Of a DNA stretch of 37,500 nt, positions 10,460-21,324 are shown one piece after another. A program made the translations under genes and the position numbers. Within the stretch, counting starts at the first letter, position 1. Each line of letters starts with the position of its first letter. Under the pieces are notes generated by a model. That model was not told the DNA's origin, searched no databases, and saw only the letters and a list, made by a program, of their open reading frames with translations. This stretch comes from Halisarca cf. caerulea (Eukaryota; Porifera; Demospongiae; Chondrillida; Halisarcidae). The stretch covers positions 890,344 through 927,843 of the forward strand of contig CAUJGJ010000003.1 of assembly GCA_963170055.1 (NCBI GenBank), written 5' to 3'.

Positions 10460-10538
10460 ATCTTTGTTTTATGTCATATAACAGTGGATAGGCTTCAAAT
10501 AATGAGATCAAGTACTCTGTATAGCTTGGCATTGCCAT
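10460..10538 (-). pseudogene. MADF-like protein N-terminal remnant
   Basis: From ATG at 10538 the frame reads EYLISLFEAYPLLYDIKQRF, which resembles the opening helix of MADF/Myb-like domains (L-I-x-L-hydrophobic-x-x-Y-P-x-L-Y-D). Harbinger elements encode such a DNA-binding partner beside the transposase. After about 26 codons the similarity stops, where the LINE 5' end probably lies. Confidence 0.5.
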
Positions 10539-10993
10539 TCTGACTCTCCTGTGCTCTTCTGCAGCTGGCCATCTCCTAGGAAACCTTTGATGTTTTGGGC
10601 AACATGTTGCCAGAGAATGGAGAATTTTTCATTCTCTGGCAACATGTTGCTTGCTCTTGACAACAAGCAACATTTCAACATACACTAGGCAACTTTGTTG
10701 CCTAAAATGTTGCCTAGTGTATGCCCTGCTTTACAATGCAATGACACCTTGACAATGTTTGTGTTCAATGATGACTCAAGAGAGATTAAACCATTTGATG
10801 ATGGTGCATGTTTACATGTAATGTTATTAAGATGGTTTCATCTCTTTTGAGTCAATGCTAAATTACCTAAAGTAGCAAGTGAATTTGTTAGCCAAAGCCC
10901 ACATGCAGAACAGCTGCAGGTTTTATAAAATTTTGAGGAAAACTATATTGTGTGATTTATTATTACATTGCTTGCATACTGTAAGTGTACTTT

Positions 10994-11329
10994 ATACATC
11001 ACATGGTGGATATGTACATCACATGGTGGATATGTACATCACATGGTGGATATGTACATCACATGGTGGATATGTACATCACATGGTGGATATGTACATC
11101 ACATGGTGGATATGTACATCACATGGTGGATATGTACATCACATGGTGGATATGTACATGGTGGATATGTACATCACACGGTGGATATGTACATCACATG
11201 GTGGATATGTACATCACATGGTGGATATGTACATCACATGGTGGATATGTACATCACATGGTGGATATGTACATCACATGGTGGATATGTACATCACATG
11301 GTGGATATGTACATCACATGGTGGATATG
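10994..11329. repeat. 20-bp minisatellite (TACATCACATGGTGGATATG)n
   Basis: About 17 nearly perfect copies. One is truncated near 11155 and one carries CACACGG. Each unit holds a CACATG E-box-like core inside CACATGGTG. Open frames across it are a product of the repeat. Confidence 0.95.
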
Positions 11330-11549
11330 AACGATTGCATGAAAGGAAATATTTATAGACTGTAGCCTGACCACCTTTAAAGAGCTAGTGCCACCTCTGA
11401 TGTATGTAATTAACTATAATTTGTAGGCATTAATCCATGTGTATGGTATTTGGATGGATGTGTTTAGTTTCTGTATCTATTTATAGTAGTCACTTGTAAG
11501 AAGAGCTTGTCTACATTTTGAGGAAAACTATGTATCTAAGAGTTGAGCA

Positions 11550-11705
11550 ACCTTCCAACTCCCCCCCTCACCCCTTCCAACTCCTCTCCTCACCCCTTCC
11601 AACTCCCCCCTCACCCCTTCCAACTCCTTCCCTCACCCCTTCCAACTCCTCCCCTCACCCCTTCCAACTCCTCCCCTCACCCCTTATTCCAACTCCTCCC
11701 CTGAC
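11550..11705. repeat. ~22-bp pyrimidine-rich minisatellite
   Basis: Units of CCCCTTCCAACTCCTCCCCTCA repeat about seven times with C-tract length variation. The strand is almost free of G and so could form a polypurine/polypyrimidine triplex. It lies about 220 bp upstream of the first exon I assign to the ROC-COR gene. Confidence 0.9.
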
Positions 11706-11924
11706 CTCATGAATATTCCTAGACCCACCCCTGTACTATTTGTGCAGTGCTGTATGGACAAGGGTGACTTTGGATAGTCATGTCATGTGTCAAAGACATG
11801 TATACATATCTCACTATCCATCACATGTGGTCTGCATCACTAGATCTTTGCTGTACTACTTGTGAGCTTTGTTATGTCAGACTCTGCACTTTCAACAACC
11901 TTGTTGTTGTCTCTATTACAGCAC

Positions 11925-14900
11925 ATGGCTCAGCTAGAGGCTCAGCTACTCTTCACAAAGGAGTTTCAGTCCAAGCTCATGGAAGGTCAGCATACAATGA
12001 GTCATTTGCCCTCTACCCACATGTGTACATGTCTTGAAAGCATCTTCCTTCAACCTGTACAGCTGCAATTGACAAAGGTGGTTCTGTGGAAGTGGAGATT
12101 GTCAAAGTAGTGACTCTTGGACCACCAGAAGCTGGCAAGACTCAACTGAAGAAAGCACTGACCAACACCTTTGATATATCTACAGAAAGCACTCCAGTTT
12201 CCACTGAAGCAGACGTAGTTATGGAGTGTTTTGTGGAAGGAGAATCAGAGGTCATGTGGAAGAAACTTGATTCCAAAACCCTCCAAGCTGCACTGTGTAC
12301 TACTATTGAGAAGACCAACTACAGTGATCATCAGAATGAGTTCCATGCAACGCCAAGGCCTACAGAGAAGAAAGAAACACCTCCTAAGGTGAAGGGTTGG
12401 GGAATAAGGGGAATGGTTTCTAAGTTACGAGGTATTCTAGGTATAAGGCAACCACCAGTAGAGCCAAATCATGGTGATGCTGGAGTGAAGGGTGCTTCAC
12501 GGAAGGCTACTGCTCATGAAGACCAAAAAGTGACTACTACATTTTCCTCTTTGAAAAAAGATGTTCATAAGCGTTTCACTCGGGATGTTCCAGAACAGCA
12601 TTTAAACAAGGTCCGTCTGTTCCACATGATTGACAGTGGTGGACAGCCAGCCTTCCTTGATTTCCACCATCTAATTGCCACCAGCAGAGCCCTCTACCTA
12701 CTGGTGTACAACTCCCAGGAAGGTCTCTCAGCTCTTCCAGCTTTAACGTACAGGAAACCCACTCAGTTCCCCACCAAAGACCTGCCGAATCCATCTCAGA
12801 CTAATCTACAGATGATCAAACGTTCTCTGTACACTCTACACCACTGCAAAAAGAGGTTCCTAGAAAAGGAAAAGGAGCTGAAGAGTTGTTTTAGTGGCAT
12901 CACTTTTACAGATAATGAAATACTTCCTGTTGTTATTGTTGGATCCCAAAAGAGCAAGACATGCGATGAAGACCCCTCAAGTGTGGTGGAGACTCATTGC
13001 TGTCAGATTCCATCCTGGAAACACACTCAGAAAAGGGTTGTTCTTGTTGAAAGTCTCAATCCTTTTTGCAGTGGTGTTAAGGAGCTGCGTGAAGCCCTGT
13101 CGAAGGCTGAGTCCAAAGTGAAGCTGCAATTGCCCCTCTACTGGGTCCTTTGTCAGTTGATGTTCTGGTCAACTGATGACCCCTCCCTCTCTGTGCTGAC
13201 GTACCACCATCTCCAAGAAATCTGTATGCAGGAGAGGCTTGTCTCCTCAGGTGAGGAGTTTCTTGCCCTACTTACAAGCTTTCACATGTTAGGAATCTTC
13301 AGCTGTCCAGACATCGATCATATCAAACTTGATCAAGCTAATGTGGGACTTCTACACCAGTCTCCAGTCTTCACCAAGCCGGATGTACTCTACCAGCAAG
13401 TATCAAAGATTCTGGAAATCCCCTTCCACGACCTACATGCTCCTGGTCAGAAGCTGGCTGAAATAGCATCTTTAGAGGATCTCCAGCAAAGTGGTATCCT
13501 CACACGCAACTCCCTCCATCTGCTGGGGGTCCCAGACACTCTGGGATCATTCACTGGATTCCACTCATACTTGCTACAGTCTCTGGTGAAGTGGGGATTG
13601 GCTGCTCAAGTATCACAAGACTTAGGATTGGCTGCTCAAGTATCACAAGACCCACTTCAGCTCTTCATTCCATCCGTCCTGCCTACACGTTCTGATGCCC
13701 ACTGTTCTCTAAGTGAGAGCCCTATTCCACAGCTGGCTCTGGCCATCATTGGTGAAGAGTCAGATTATTACCATCTTCCTCAAGGCCTCTTCCCTCACTT
13801 CATAGTTAGCCTCATGAACCGCCATGGTGGTGGCTATGAATTGAGAAAGAGCAAAGGAAAGGCCCAACCTCACTGCCGAGATGTTATCACATTTACCAAA
13901 GATGCCTGTCAGGGAACAAAATTCCCCTACACCGTTTGTGCTGTGGATAACATCAACCACATCTCTGTCCACATCATTCCAGATCTGGAGGATGAATCCA
14001 GCCTCCAGTGGTCCCCAGAAGATGTTGCAATCATCATTGAAGACATGAAGCAGTCCATGGAAGAGGCTTATTCCAGGCTGTACCAGAGGTCCACTCAACC
14101 CCAAGTGATCCTCTGTTGCCCATGCTCACTTTGCCCTCTTGCTCAACAGAAGAAGCATCTTGCTCGAGTGGACTGTGAGCGACTCACCCTTCGCTGTTTG
14201 TCACTAGAATGTATCAAAGGGTATGCCAAGAAGTGTTCCGGCACAATGGAAGCTATTCTGAAAGAGATGAAAAGTAAGGGATTGAATGTCCAGGATCTCT
14301 ACCCTAAGTTGTCACACCTTTCTATGTATATAGTCCATACCATCATGTGTGTAATGTCTCAGCAGCTTTGTAGCTTACATTGTAAGTGTAGACGATGAGT
14401 GTACACAGAGGTACATTCACTGCAAAGAGTCCATACAATACATGTATTCCCTCAAGTACACAACATTCTATCCACCAACACTTTGTATAATACAGTGCAT
14501 GTATTTGCAGATTACAATCACCATACTTGTCTATGCTTGAAGCATCCATGAAGCATGTAATGTATTGGACATTAGCTCAACCTCTGAAACAACATGTGAT
14601 AGTTTCCATCTCAATCTCTCTCTTATAGAGACACAGGGGAAAACGGAGCCTGTCAAGCTTCCTAGTTCTCCTTCACAACAAGATTCCTGGTCAGTTGTAG
14701 CTCCAATCTTGTGAATAGTTGTTCCTTTACAAAGTTAAGTTGAATTCATTTGACAATTAACACCTTCCAATTAGCAATGTACTTTTCCAATATAATAACA
14801 ATCAGCCTAAGATACACAAATTTGTGAAACCAGGAACATCAAAGGAAAGATCAAAGACATTGTTGTGTTTCTAATTTCAAAACAAATAACAATGCTGCAG

Positions 14901-17159
14901 TAAACAACTTTTGCCGTAAACTATCAGCTGGTACAGCTGCTATCTCTTGTGGTTCACAGATTTGTGTATCCTAGGGTGATTCTTTGTACAATGGAATAGT
15001 ATGTTGCTGAATGGAAGGTGTTAATTGGTATAGCTATAGTGATGTTTCTACTTCTGTAACAGGCATCAGTATAGATCTTACTTCCAATGACTTCCTTTGT
15101 GAACTATAATATGGCAACTCACCATGCCCAGGCTCTTCACTGTCCATAGCATGTTGAATGGACAAGACTGTTTATACTGTCCTGGTATCTATTAGTTTAC
15201 TGTATGTACAGTATAGACCCTTCACTGTTCCAAGTATAGACCCTTCACTGTTCCAAGTACAGACCCTTCACTGTTCCAAGTACAGACCCTTCACTGTTTC
15301 AAGTATAGACCCTTCACTGTTCCAAGTACAGACCCTTCACTGTTCCAAGTACAGACCCTTCACTGTTCCAAGTACAGACCCTTCACTGTTTCAAGTACAG
15401 ACCCTTCACTGTTTCAAGTACAGACCCTTCACTGTTCCAAGTACAGACCCTTCACTGGTCCAAGTATAGACCCTTCACTGTTCCAATTATAGACCCTTCA
15501 CTGGTCCAAGTACAGACCCTTCACTGTTCCAAGTATAGACCCTTCACTGTTCCAAGTACAGCTGCTTCACTATTGCAGTAGCATTATTATACACTTTCAG
15601 GGTGAATGACTTGGTCACATCTAGCTGGTACTGCCTAGCCCTTCATATTACACTGAAGAAACTCATGTGTCCTGTTAACATTCTCTATATAACACACTGC
15701 ATGGTAACTGGTAGTGAAGTTCTCATTTGGTGAGAGATTTGATACTAGTTTAGATCCATTGTAATCAGCTTCTATTGTATACCTGTAGTCCCCCAAGTGA
15801 GGAAGACAATGTCCAGCCATCTCATCCCACCTCTTCAAAGAGCCCTGAGCACCAGCATCCAGTGCTGAGCACCCCAGAAGGTATAGTTAACTGTACATTC
15901 ACCCATGCAGCCACTATACATGCCATTCTGTACCCTCACTTAAGCTGTAGTTATTGTGGAAACATTAGTGGCTGTTGACCCTCTAGACTACTGACAGTGC
16001 TAACAAAGTGCATCCCTCAAATGTGTGAAGACCACACTACAGTACAGCCTGTCCACAATCATCATTATAGCAGGGAACCACCAGTCAATGGTGGTCAGAT
16101 GTTGTCTGGTAAAAAGCTGGTACCACATTGTTTCACACCCTTGTCAAGGAGCTACCTGTCTACAACAGCCACTAGGTTAGGAGTTAGTGGGAATCTTCAT
16201 ACAGAGATATATAAGCCTGTAACTGTCAATGGAGGTATCCAATATGTTCGTGACCCATACTTACTGCCTTATAGACTTTATGGAGCATTTTCATGAGGAA
16301 TTCTTGAAAGAAGGCGTGGTTGATGGTCAAATGATTGCTGATAAATTGGGTGATGAGTTATTCCCAAGGCTCTCAAAAGCAAATTAGCAAAAGAAAATGA
16401 CAAATACAAAGTGGCTTCAGACATCTTTAACCATGTTATAGAGCATGCAGGGAGATTATGAGTCTCTTGAAGCACTATGCACCATTATGAAGAATGAGGA
16501 TGGAATGAAGAAGATGAACAAATTGGGGAAGAAGATGCTGGAGTGCTTGCTAGCAAGTAAGCTAATGTTTGTCCTGTACATACATTATAATATTATGTAT
16601 GTATGGTTTACATGCACAGCAGACACATGCACAAAGGTACAAGGTATTTACATGTGTGTATATGCATGCACAGGGCTGCATACAGGATTCGGGGCTAGGG
16701 GGGGGGGGGGGGAATTGAACTTCCTGAAATCTTAGGGGGGCACCGCAATACAGGAGTTTATAGGTGTACAGAGACCGGGGGGGGGGGGGTATGGGGTGGG
16801 TGGGTATATAGGTAGCAATGCTATGTGGGAGGGAGGGGGATTATTGTACATAAATAGCATTGTTACCTACTGTATACAGTAGGTTACAATGCTATTTATG
16901 TACAATTCAAAGGGTTAAGGGAATGGTGACTGTGGTGTTGAGGAAAAAAATTCAAAATTATAGCATAAAAGCTTGTTTTTCATCCATTTTCCAAGAAATC
17001 CTGCCTTTCAGGAACCCTTAGTGTATATGTTGAGATACAAGTTTAGGGAGGCAGCAGATCTCCAATGCGAATGCCCCCCCCCCCCCCTAAATGCGGCCCT
17101 GATGCATGTATACACAGTCACACAAATACATGCATACACACACATACACACACATGCAT

Positions 17160-17241
<82 letters not shown>

Positions 17242-17286
17242 ACACACACACACACACACTGCACACACACACACACACACACACGT

Positions 17287-17344
<58 letters not shown>

Positions 17345-17433
17345 ATGTACGCACATATGCACACTCACACGTGCACACACTCATGCATGCAAGCACACAC
17401 ATGCACACACAGTCATGCACACTCATGTACACG

Positions 17434-17499
<66 letters not shown>

Positions 17500-17516
17500 C
17501 ACACACACACACACAA

Positions 17517-17560
<44 letters not shown>

Positions 17561-17596
17561 CACAAATGCACACACACACACACACACAAACACACG

Positions 17597-17645
<49 letters not shown>

Positions 17646-17683
17646 CACAAATGCACACACACACACGCACACACAAACACACG

Positions 17684-17768
<85 letters not shown>

Positions 17769-17900
17769 AAGCCCCAATGACACCAACACATACTCATGTA
17801 CATTCCAGTCAATCACTTTTGGTGTATATTCCATCAGAATAGATTGACATCATTGCAGTAATTTCTTCTCCTTGCAGATAAAGACAACTTTTCTGAATGA
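11925..17900 (+). CDS. ROC-COR GTPase with C-terminal death-fold (CARD-like) domain
   Basis: Proposed exons: 11925-11985, 12063-14273, 14629-14689, 15789-15880, 16275-16556, 17878-17900. All introns are GT-AG, phases match at each joint, and the total is 910 codons. Residues 1-28 are a short helical N-terminus. The ROC GTPase starts at about residue 32: P-loop GPPEAGKT (40-47), switch II DSGGQ (Asp near 211), and GSQKSK near 312 in place of the usual base-binding NKxD/THKD. COR begins near 377 (PLYWVLCQLMFW). A Cys-rich patch (CCPCSLCPLA) precedes a Pro/Ser linker, then a six-helix-like segment starting FMEHFHEEFLKEG. The domain order recalls DAPK1-type ROCO proteins, implying a GTPase-controlled signalling adaptor in the cytosol. 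A 30-bp duplication repeats GLAAQVSQD. The start may instead lie in an unseen upstream exon, because an acceptor-like TCTCTATTACAG precedes 11922. Read-through of intron 2 would stop at 14398; failure to use the 14690 donor would stop at 14714. Confidence 0.75.
13595..13654 (+). repeat. In-frame 30-bp tandem duplication inside the ROC-COR gene
   Basis: GGATTGGCTGCTCAAGTATC plus ten further bases occurs twice in a row, adding ten residues (GLAAQVSQDL then GLAAQVSQDP) just after the COR region. The two copies differ only at the end, so the duplication is recent. Confidence 0.9.
15209..15563. repeat. 23-bp minisatellite in intron 3 of the ROC-COR gene
   Basis: About 15 copies of AGACCCTTCACTGTTCCAAGTAY. 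Variants carry TTTCAAG or GGTCCAAG. Because 23 is not a multiple of 3, all frames cycle, and the long open frame here is not evidence of a protein. Confidence 0.93.
16385..16451 (+). other. Compensating frameshift pair in the death-fold exon
   Basis: The exon is in one frame before 16385 and again after 16451, but the 66 bp between reads sensibly only in another frame (YKVASDIFNHVIEHA). The outer frame shows two stops here (16385-16387 and a TAG near 16438). The shifts fall at or beside AAA and GGG homopolymers and cancel. Either this allele is broken, or two single-base sequencing errors are present. Confidence 0.6.
16846..16903. repeat. 58-bp near-perfect palindrome
   Basis: Two 29-bp arms, starting GTACATAAATAGCATTGT, meet with no spacer at CTGTATACAG and differ at one position. 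It would form a strong hairpin in RNA or a cruciform in DNA. It lies in intron 5 of the ROC-COR gene, next to long G-tracts (16700-16713, 16780-16790). Confidence 0.9.
17107..17766. repeat. Long interrupted (CA)n tract
   Basis: About 660 bp of CA/ACAC with occasional TG, GC or AA interruptions and a duplicated CACAACACAAATGCACA module at about 17558 and 17641. It lies in the last intron of the ROC-COR gene. The long His-Thr and Cys-Val frames are artefacts of the repeat. Confidence 0.97.
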
Positions 17901-18424
17901 TATATTTCAATGTCATTTATATGCATGACAACTCAAAGCTCACAACTCTTACTAAAGTATAACTGATGTAGTTATGTATAGTAACAAAATTAATACAGTA
18001 ATTACACTTACTATTACTGGATTATTTTCTGAGATTTTGTATGTTTAAGCTTGTTCAATTAAATAACTCTTGCTTTGAAAATTTACTATGCATTGTAAAA
18101 AATGGAAATTAAGGTATAGCCTAAGGGTGCTTTTGCTTGGCCGTTCTCCTGTCATGCTACAAGACTACCTCAGTGCAGATCCTATAATAGAGTAGTTGCA
18201 GTCCATGTGGGCAACATGTACAGAGAAACCATATAATATCTCAGCTCAGGATACTCAATGCATGCAGAGTTGTATACGTACGCAGTTAACGTATCTTTTA
18301 CCTGTGTATACTTGTGCAGTGAGTACGTGTACCGTGATCGACTGTATGCATGTGTATACTGTGTGTACTGTATGTACTTGTGCAGTGAGTACTGCATAAT
18401 AATATGTGTGCAGTGTATACCAGT
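17901..18424. other. Unassigned spacer downstream of the ROC-COR gene
   Basis: AT-rich sequence follows the proposed stop at 17900, with no clear canonical AATAAA close by. Short GTGTACTGTATGTACTTGTG-like repeats appear from 18300. No gene is recognised. Confidence 0.4.
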
Positions 18425-19140
18425 GGAGAGAGTGCTAGTGGGAATGGTTTCAGTGTGAGTGGAGAGAGTGCTAGTGGGAATGGTTTCAGTGGTAGTGGAG
18501 AGAGTGCTATAGTGGGAATGGTTTCAGTGTGAGTGGGGAGAGAGTGCTAGTGAGAATGGTTTCAGCGTGAGTGGAGAGTGCTAGTGGGAATGGTTTCAGT
18601 GTGAGTGGGGAGAGTGTTAGTGGGAATGGTTTCAGTGGTAGTGGGGAGAGTGCTAGTGGGAATGGTTTCAGTGTGAGTGGAGAGAGTGCTAGTGGGAATG
18701 GTTTCAGTGTGAGCGGGGATACCGGAGAGTGCTAGTGGGAATGGTTTCAGTGTGAGTGGAGAGAGTGCTAGTGGGAATGGTTTCAGTGTGAGTGGGGAGA
18801 GTGCTAGTGGGAATAGTTTCAGTGTGAGTGGAGAGAGTGCAAGTGGGAATGGTTTCAGTGTGAGTGGAGAGAGTGCTAGTGGGAATGGTTTCAGTGTGAG
18901 TGGGGAGAGTGCTAGTGGGAATAGTTTCAGTGTGAGTGGAGAGAGTGCAAGTGGGAATGGTTTCAGTGTGAGTGGAGAGAGTGCTAGTGGGAATGGTTTC
19001 AGTGTGAGTGGAGAGAGTGCTAGTGGGAATGGTTTCAGTGAGAGTGGGGAGAGAGTGTTAGTGGGAATGGTTTCAGTGTGAGTGTAGAGAGTGCTAGTGG
19101 GAATGGTTTCAGTGAGAGTGGGGAGAATGCTAGTGGGAGT
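18425..19140. repeat. 36-bp minisatellite (AGTGGAGAGAGTGCTAGTGG...)n
   Basis: About 19 copies of a 36-bp unit ending GAATGGTTTCAGTGTG. Left-hand copies carry small indels; copies from about 18752 are uniform. Since 36 is a multiple of 3, the right half keeps an open frame encoding SGESASGNGFSV repeats on plus and a Pro/Leu-rich repeat on minus. Indels break both frames elsewhere, so I read it as non-coding. Confidence 0.93.
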
Positions 19141-19278
19141 GGGTGGTATGGGTATTGCTGTGTTCCTATTGGTGTACATGTGAGTGAGAATATGTTGGTT
19201 TGTAGGTGTGTGGAGATGAAGAGTGGATAATTTGTACAAGGTATTGAGTTTCGTAATTTACGTACATGACACTGAAAT

Positions 19279-19319
19279 GTGTGTGTGTGTGTGTGTATGT
19301 GTGTGTGTGTGTGTGTGTG

Positions 19320-19384
<65 letters not shown>
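19279..19384. repeat. (GT)n microsatellite
   Basis: GT/TG repeats with two short interruptions (TGTATGTG, GTACATG). Confidence 0.97.
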
Positions 19385-19385
<1 letters not shown>

Positions 19386-19423
19386 GAGATGTGACATGTT
19401 ATATAGCCTTTGTCTCAGATGTC

Positions 19424-19594
19424 TGTCCATTTTCTCTTGGACAAATGTTGACATGAACAAGGAGCTTGAAGACTGTCCTCTTTCCACTTCCCAAACCTCT
19501 GCCTCAGAACGTGCATCTGTTAAACGTATACTGTCCTGGATCTACCCTGACAGCTCTTTTATTTCCTATTTAATTATTGCATATATTTCTTAAC
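19424..19594 (+). other. Possible 3'-terminal exon, unassigned
   Basis: TTGTCTCAG at 19415-19423 looks like an acceptor. The frame after it is open to TAA at about 19594 and contains SERASVKRILSWIYPDSS. AATAAA follows at 19672. I found no upstream exon whose phase clearly fits, and no family is recognised. Confidence 0.25.
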
Positions 19595-19892
19595 AACTGT
19601 TTTATCACCAGATAGTAATGTATGACAATTATAATTCTGTATATGTTAATTTTCAATCATTGATCATCAATAATAAAAATTGAAATGGTGCACTATAAAT
19701 ATAGTGAGGACATGAGAAATAGCATGTTCCTTAAAAGTGTTCAGTTAGACAGGAAATGACCATTAGGTCAATGTTGTTGAGGCTCTAGATCCTGTACTGA
19801 GGGTGGAGAAGGGAAAGATGGATGGCACCAGCACCTATAAACACAAGGAAGTATATATGTCATTAGTGCTTATCAAAGTATAATGTACATGT

Positions 19893-19974
<82 letters not shown>

Positions 19975-19975
19975 A
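19893..19975. repeat. (CA)n microsatellite
   Basis: About 38 CA units, almost uninterrupted. Confidence 0.95.
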
Positions 19976-20740
19976 ACACTAGACAAAGCACAAGAGGGAC
20001 TGATAAGCACAATCAAGCAGTACACTGAGTATGTAAGCACTGTACAATGTGGTTGGTGGTGATCATTCAGTGTCCGAGGGCCTTACAAACTGTCCATGTA
20101 ACACAGCTTGCATAGCTGTCCACACAGTAGAGGACAAGGTCTGCTATACTATATAACAGCACAGGAAGACATTCACAGATGTGGTATAATATTGTGTGGT
20201 TGGGTGGGAATACAACACTTAAAACAATGGGATACAGAATTTAGGTTCACATGGAAACACAGGTGAATAGCAAGCCCATCAACCGCCAACAGTTGAGGCT
20301 GTACAAGAAGAGATGCGTCACATAGATTTGTATTAGGAGTAAAACGTACCAAGGAGCCGAGTCGATATAAATCACAAATAGCAAATCACCATTTTAGGGG
20401 GTCGTATAGCGCTTGTCATGGGAATAACTTCCTTAAAATGATACAAACGGTTATTACCTTGCTCAGACAAATCGACCTCCTTGGATTGTGTGCGCTGTAA
20501 CAGCTAATGAAGCCGATAAATCTCAGAACAGGCGGCCCAGGTCTTCTCTACGTTCACGATACTAGAAGTAGATCTCAGCTCTCCATAGTCGGGTCCCAGA
20601 TGGAGAATCACTAGTTGGATACTCCGAACTTTCACATCATCTGAGTAAAAGCCTCTCATGTCATCAAAGCCTGGAAAAATTAGCAGGAGCATACGCGGTG
20701 GCCATTTTCATTGTTGAATCGAAAAGTCACAGTTTAAGTT
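19976..20740. other. Unassigned region with one small minus-strand frame
   Basis: A minus-strand frame at 20504-20692 (62 codons, containing KVRSIQLVILHLGPDYGEL) is the only protein-like stretch. It could be an exon of a minus-strand gene, but no splice partner or family could be established. The rest shows nothing recognisable. Confidence 0.3.
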
Positions 20741-21324
20741 AGGGGTCACAATGAAAAATTCATTGCCGTCGGAATCATCCGAAAATACTGTTTTAGATGA
20801 AATTCAGTACGGCGAATCTAATGGTGGTAACCGTTTTTCGATTGGTCGAAGTATGACCAAGTTATGCATAAAAATTAATCAAAATTGTGGTGCAACGCGC
20901 GCGAGAAAACTACTTCCCACCAATGCGGAGTTAAATGAAATGGATCCAAAATTGTAGCAGATACTCACCACTGTCATGATCGACTAGGAAAGGCGTATTT
21001 CGGACAGTTATCCTTGCATTTGTCGGAGGGGGGTCTCCGAAATTTCCACACTAAACGTCCTTACAAGCTCGAAACATACGCGAAACAAACCCTCACGCTG
21101 TGCAAGGATGATCCATCCCTCGGCTATCCATAGCAGAAAATTGGGGGAGATTGCTCTACTTAAACCACCTGCGTTGCAGCAAAATATGATTTTACGCATA
21201 ACTTGGTCATACTTCAACCAATCGAAAAACGGTCACCACCATTAGATTCGCCGTACTGACTTTCATCTAAAACATTATTTTCGGATGTTTCCGACAGCAA
21301 TGATATTTTTCATTGTGACCCCTA
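20741..21324. mobile_element. Foldback (long inverted repeat) element
   Basis: Arms of about 165 bp (20741-20905 and about 21170-21324) are inverted copies, roughly 90% alike by eye, starting AGGGGTCACAATGAAAAAT. TTTAAGTT lies directly on both sides (20733-20740 and 21325-21332), fitting an 8-bp target duplication as in hAT or Mutator-like elements. The ~265-bp centre has no transposase frame, so it is a non-autonomous foldback MITE. Confidence 0.75.

Larger units (their letters stand above)
6674..10730. mobile_element. PIF/Harbinger transposon remnant, interrupted by a LINE
   Basis: The terminal inverted repeats begin AGCAGGGCATACACTAGGCA and match for about 28 bp. Each end is flanked by TTA (6671-6673 and 10731-10733), the 3-bp duplication typical of PIF/Harbinger. 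GCAACA motifs repeat in both subterminal regions, and a hairpin with GGCAACATGTTGCC lies at 10598-10650. Just inside the left end is the start of a transposase-like frame (6835, plus). Just inside the right end is the start of a MADF-like frame (10538, minus). These are the two genes expected of an autonomous Harbinger in convergent orientation. Their 3' parts are gone and a LINE fills the middle. Confidence 0.8.

Noticed and set aside
10879..11365. Overlapping 120-160 codon frames on the plus strand
   Set aside because: All three frames are open through the 20-bp minisatellite; a coding gene would favour one.
14274..14398. Extension of the ROC-COR frame to TGA at 14398 as the main C-terminus
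   Set aside because: It crosses a good donor (GTAAGG at 14274) and adds Cys-rich residues of no family character; kept only as a possible intron-retained isoform.
17008..17847. Very long His-Thr and Cys-Val open frames
   Set aside because: They are translations of (CA)n/(GT)n; the same happens at every microsatellite in the window.
18562..19487. 225- and 150-codon minus-strand Pro/Leu/Thr frames
   Set aside because: Reverse translations of the 36-bp minisatellite and adjoining GT repeat.
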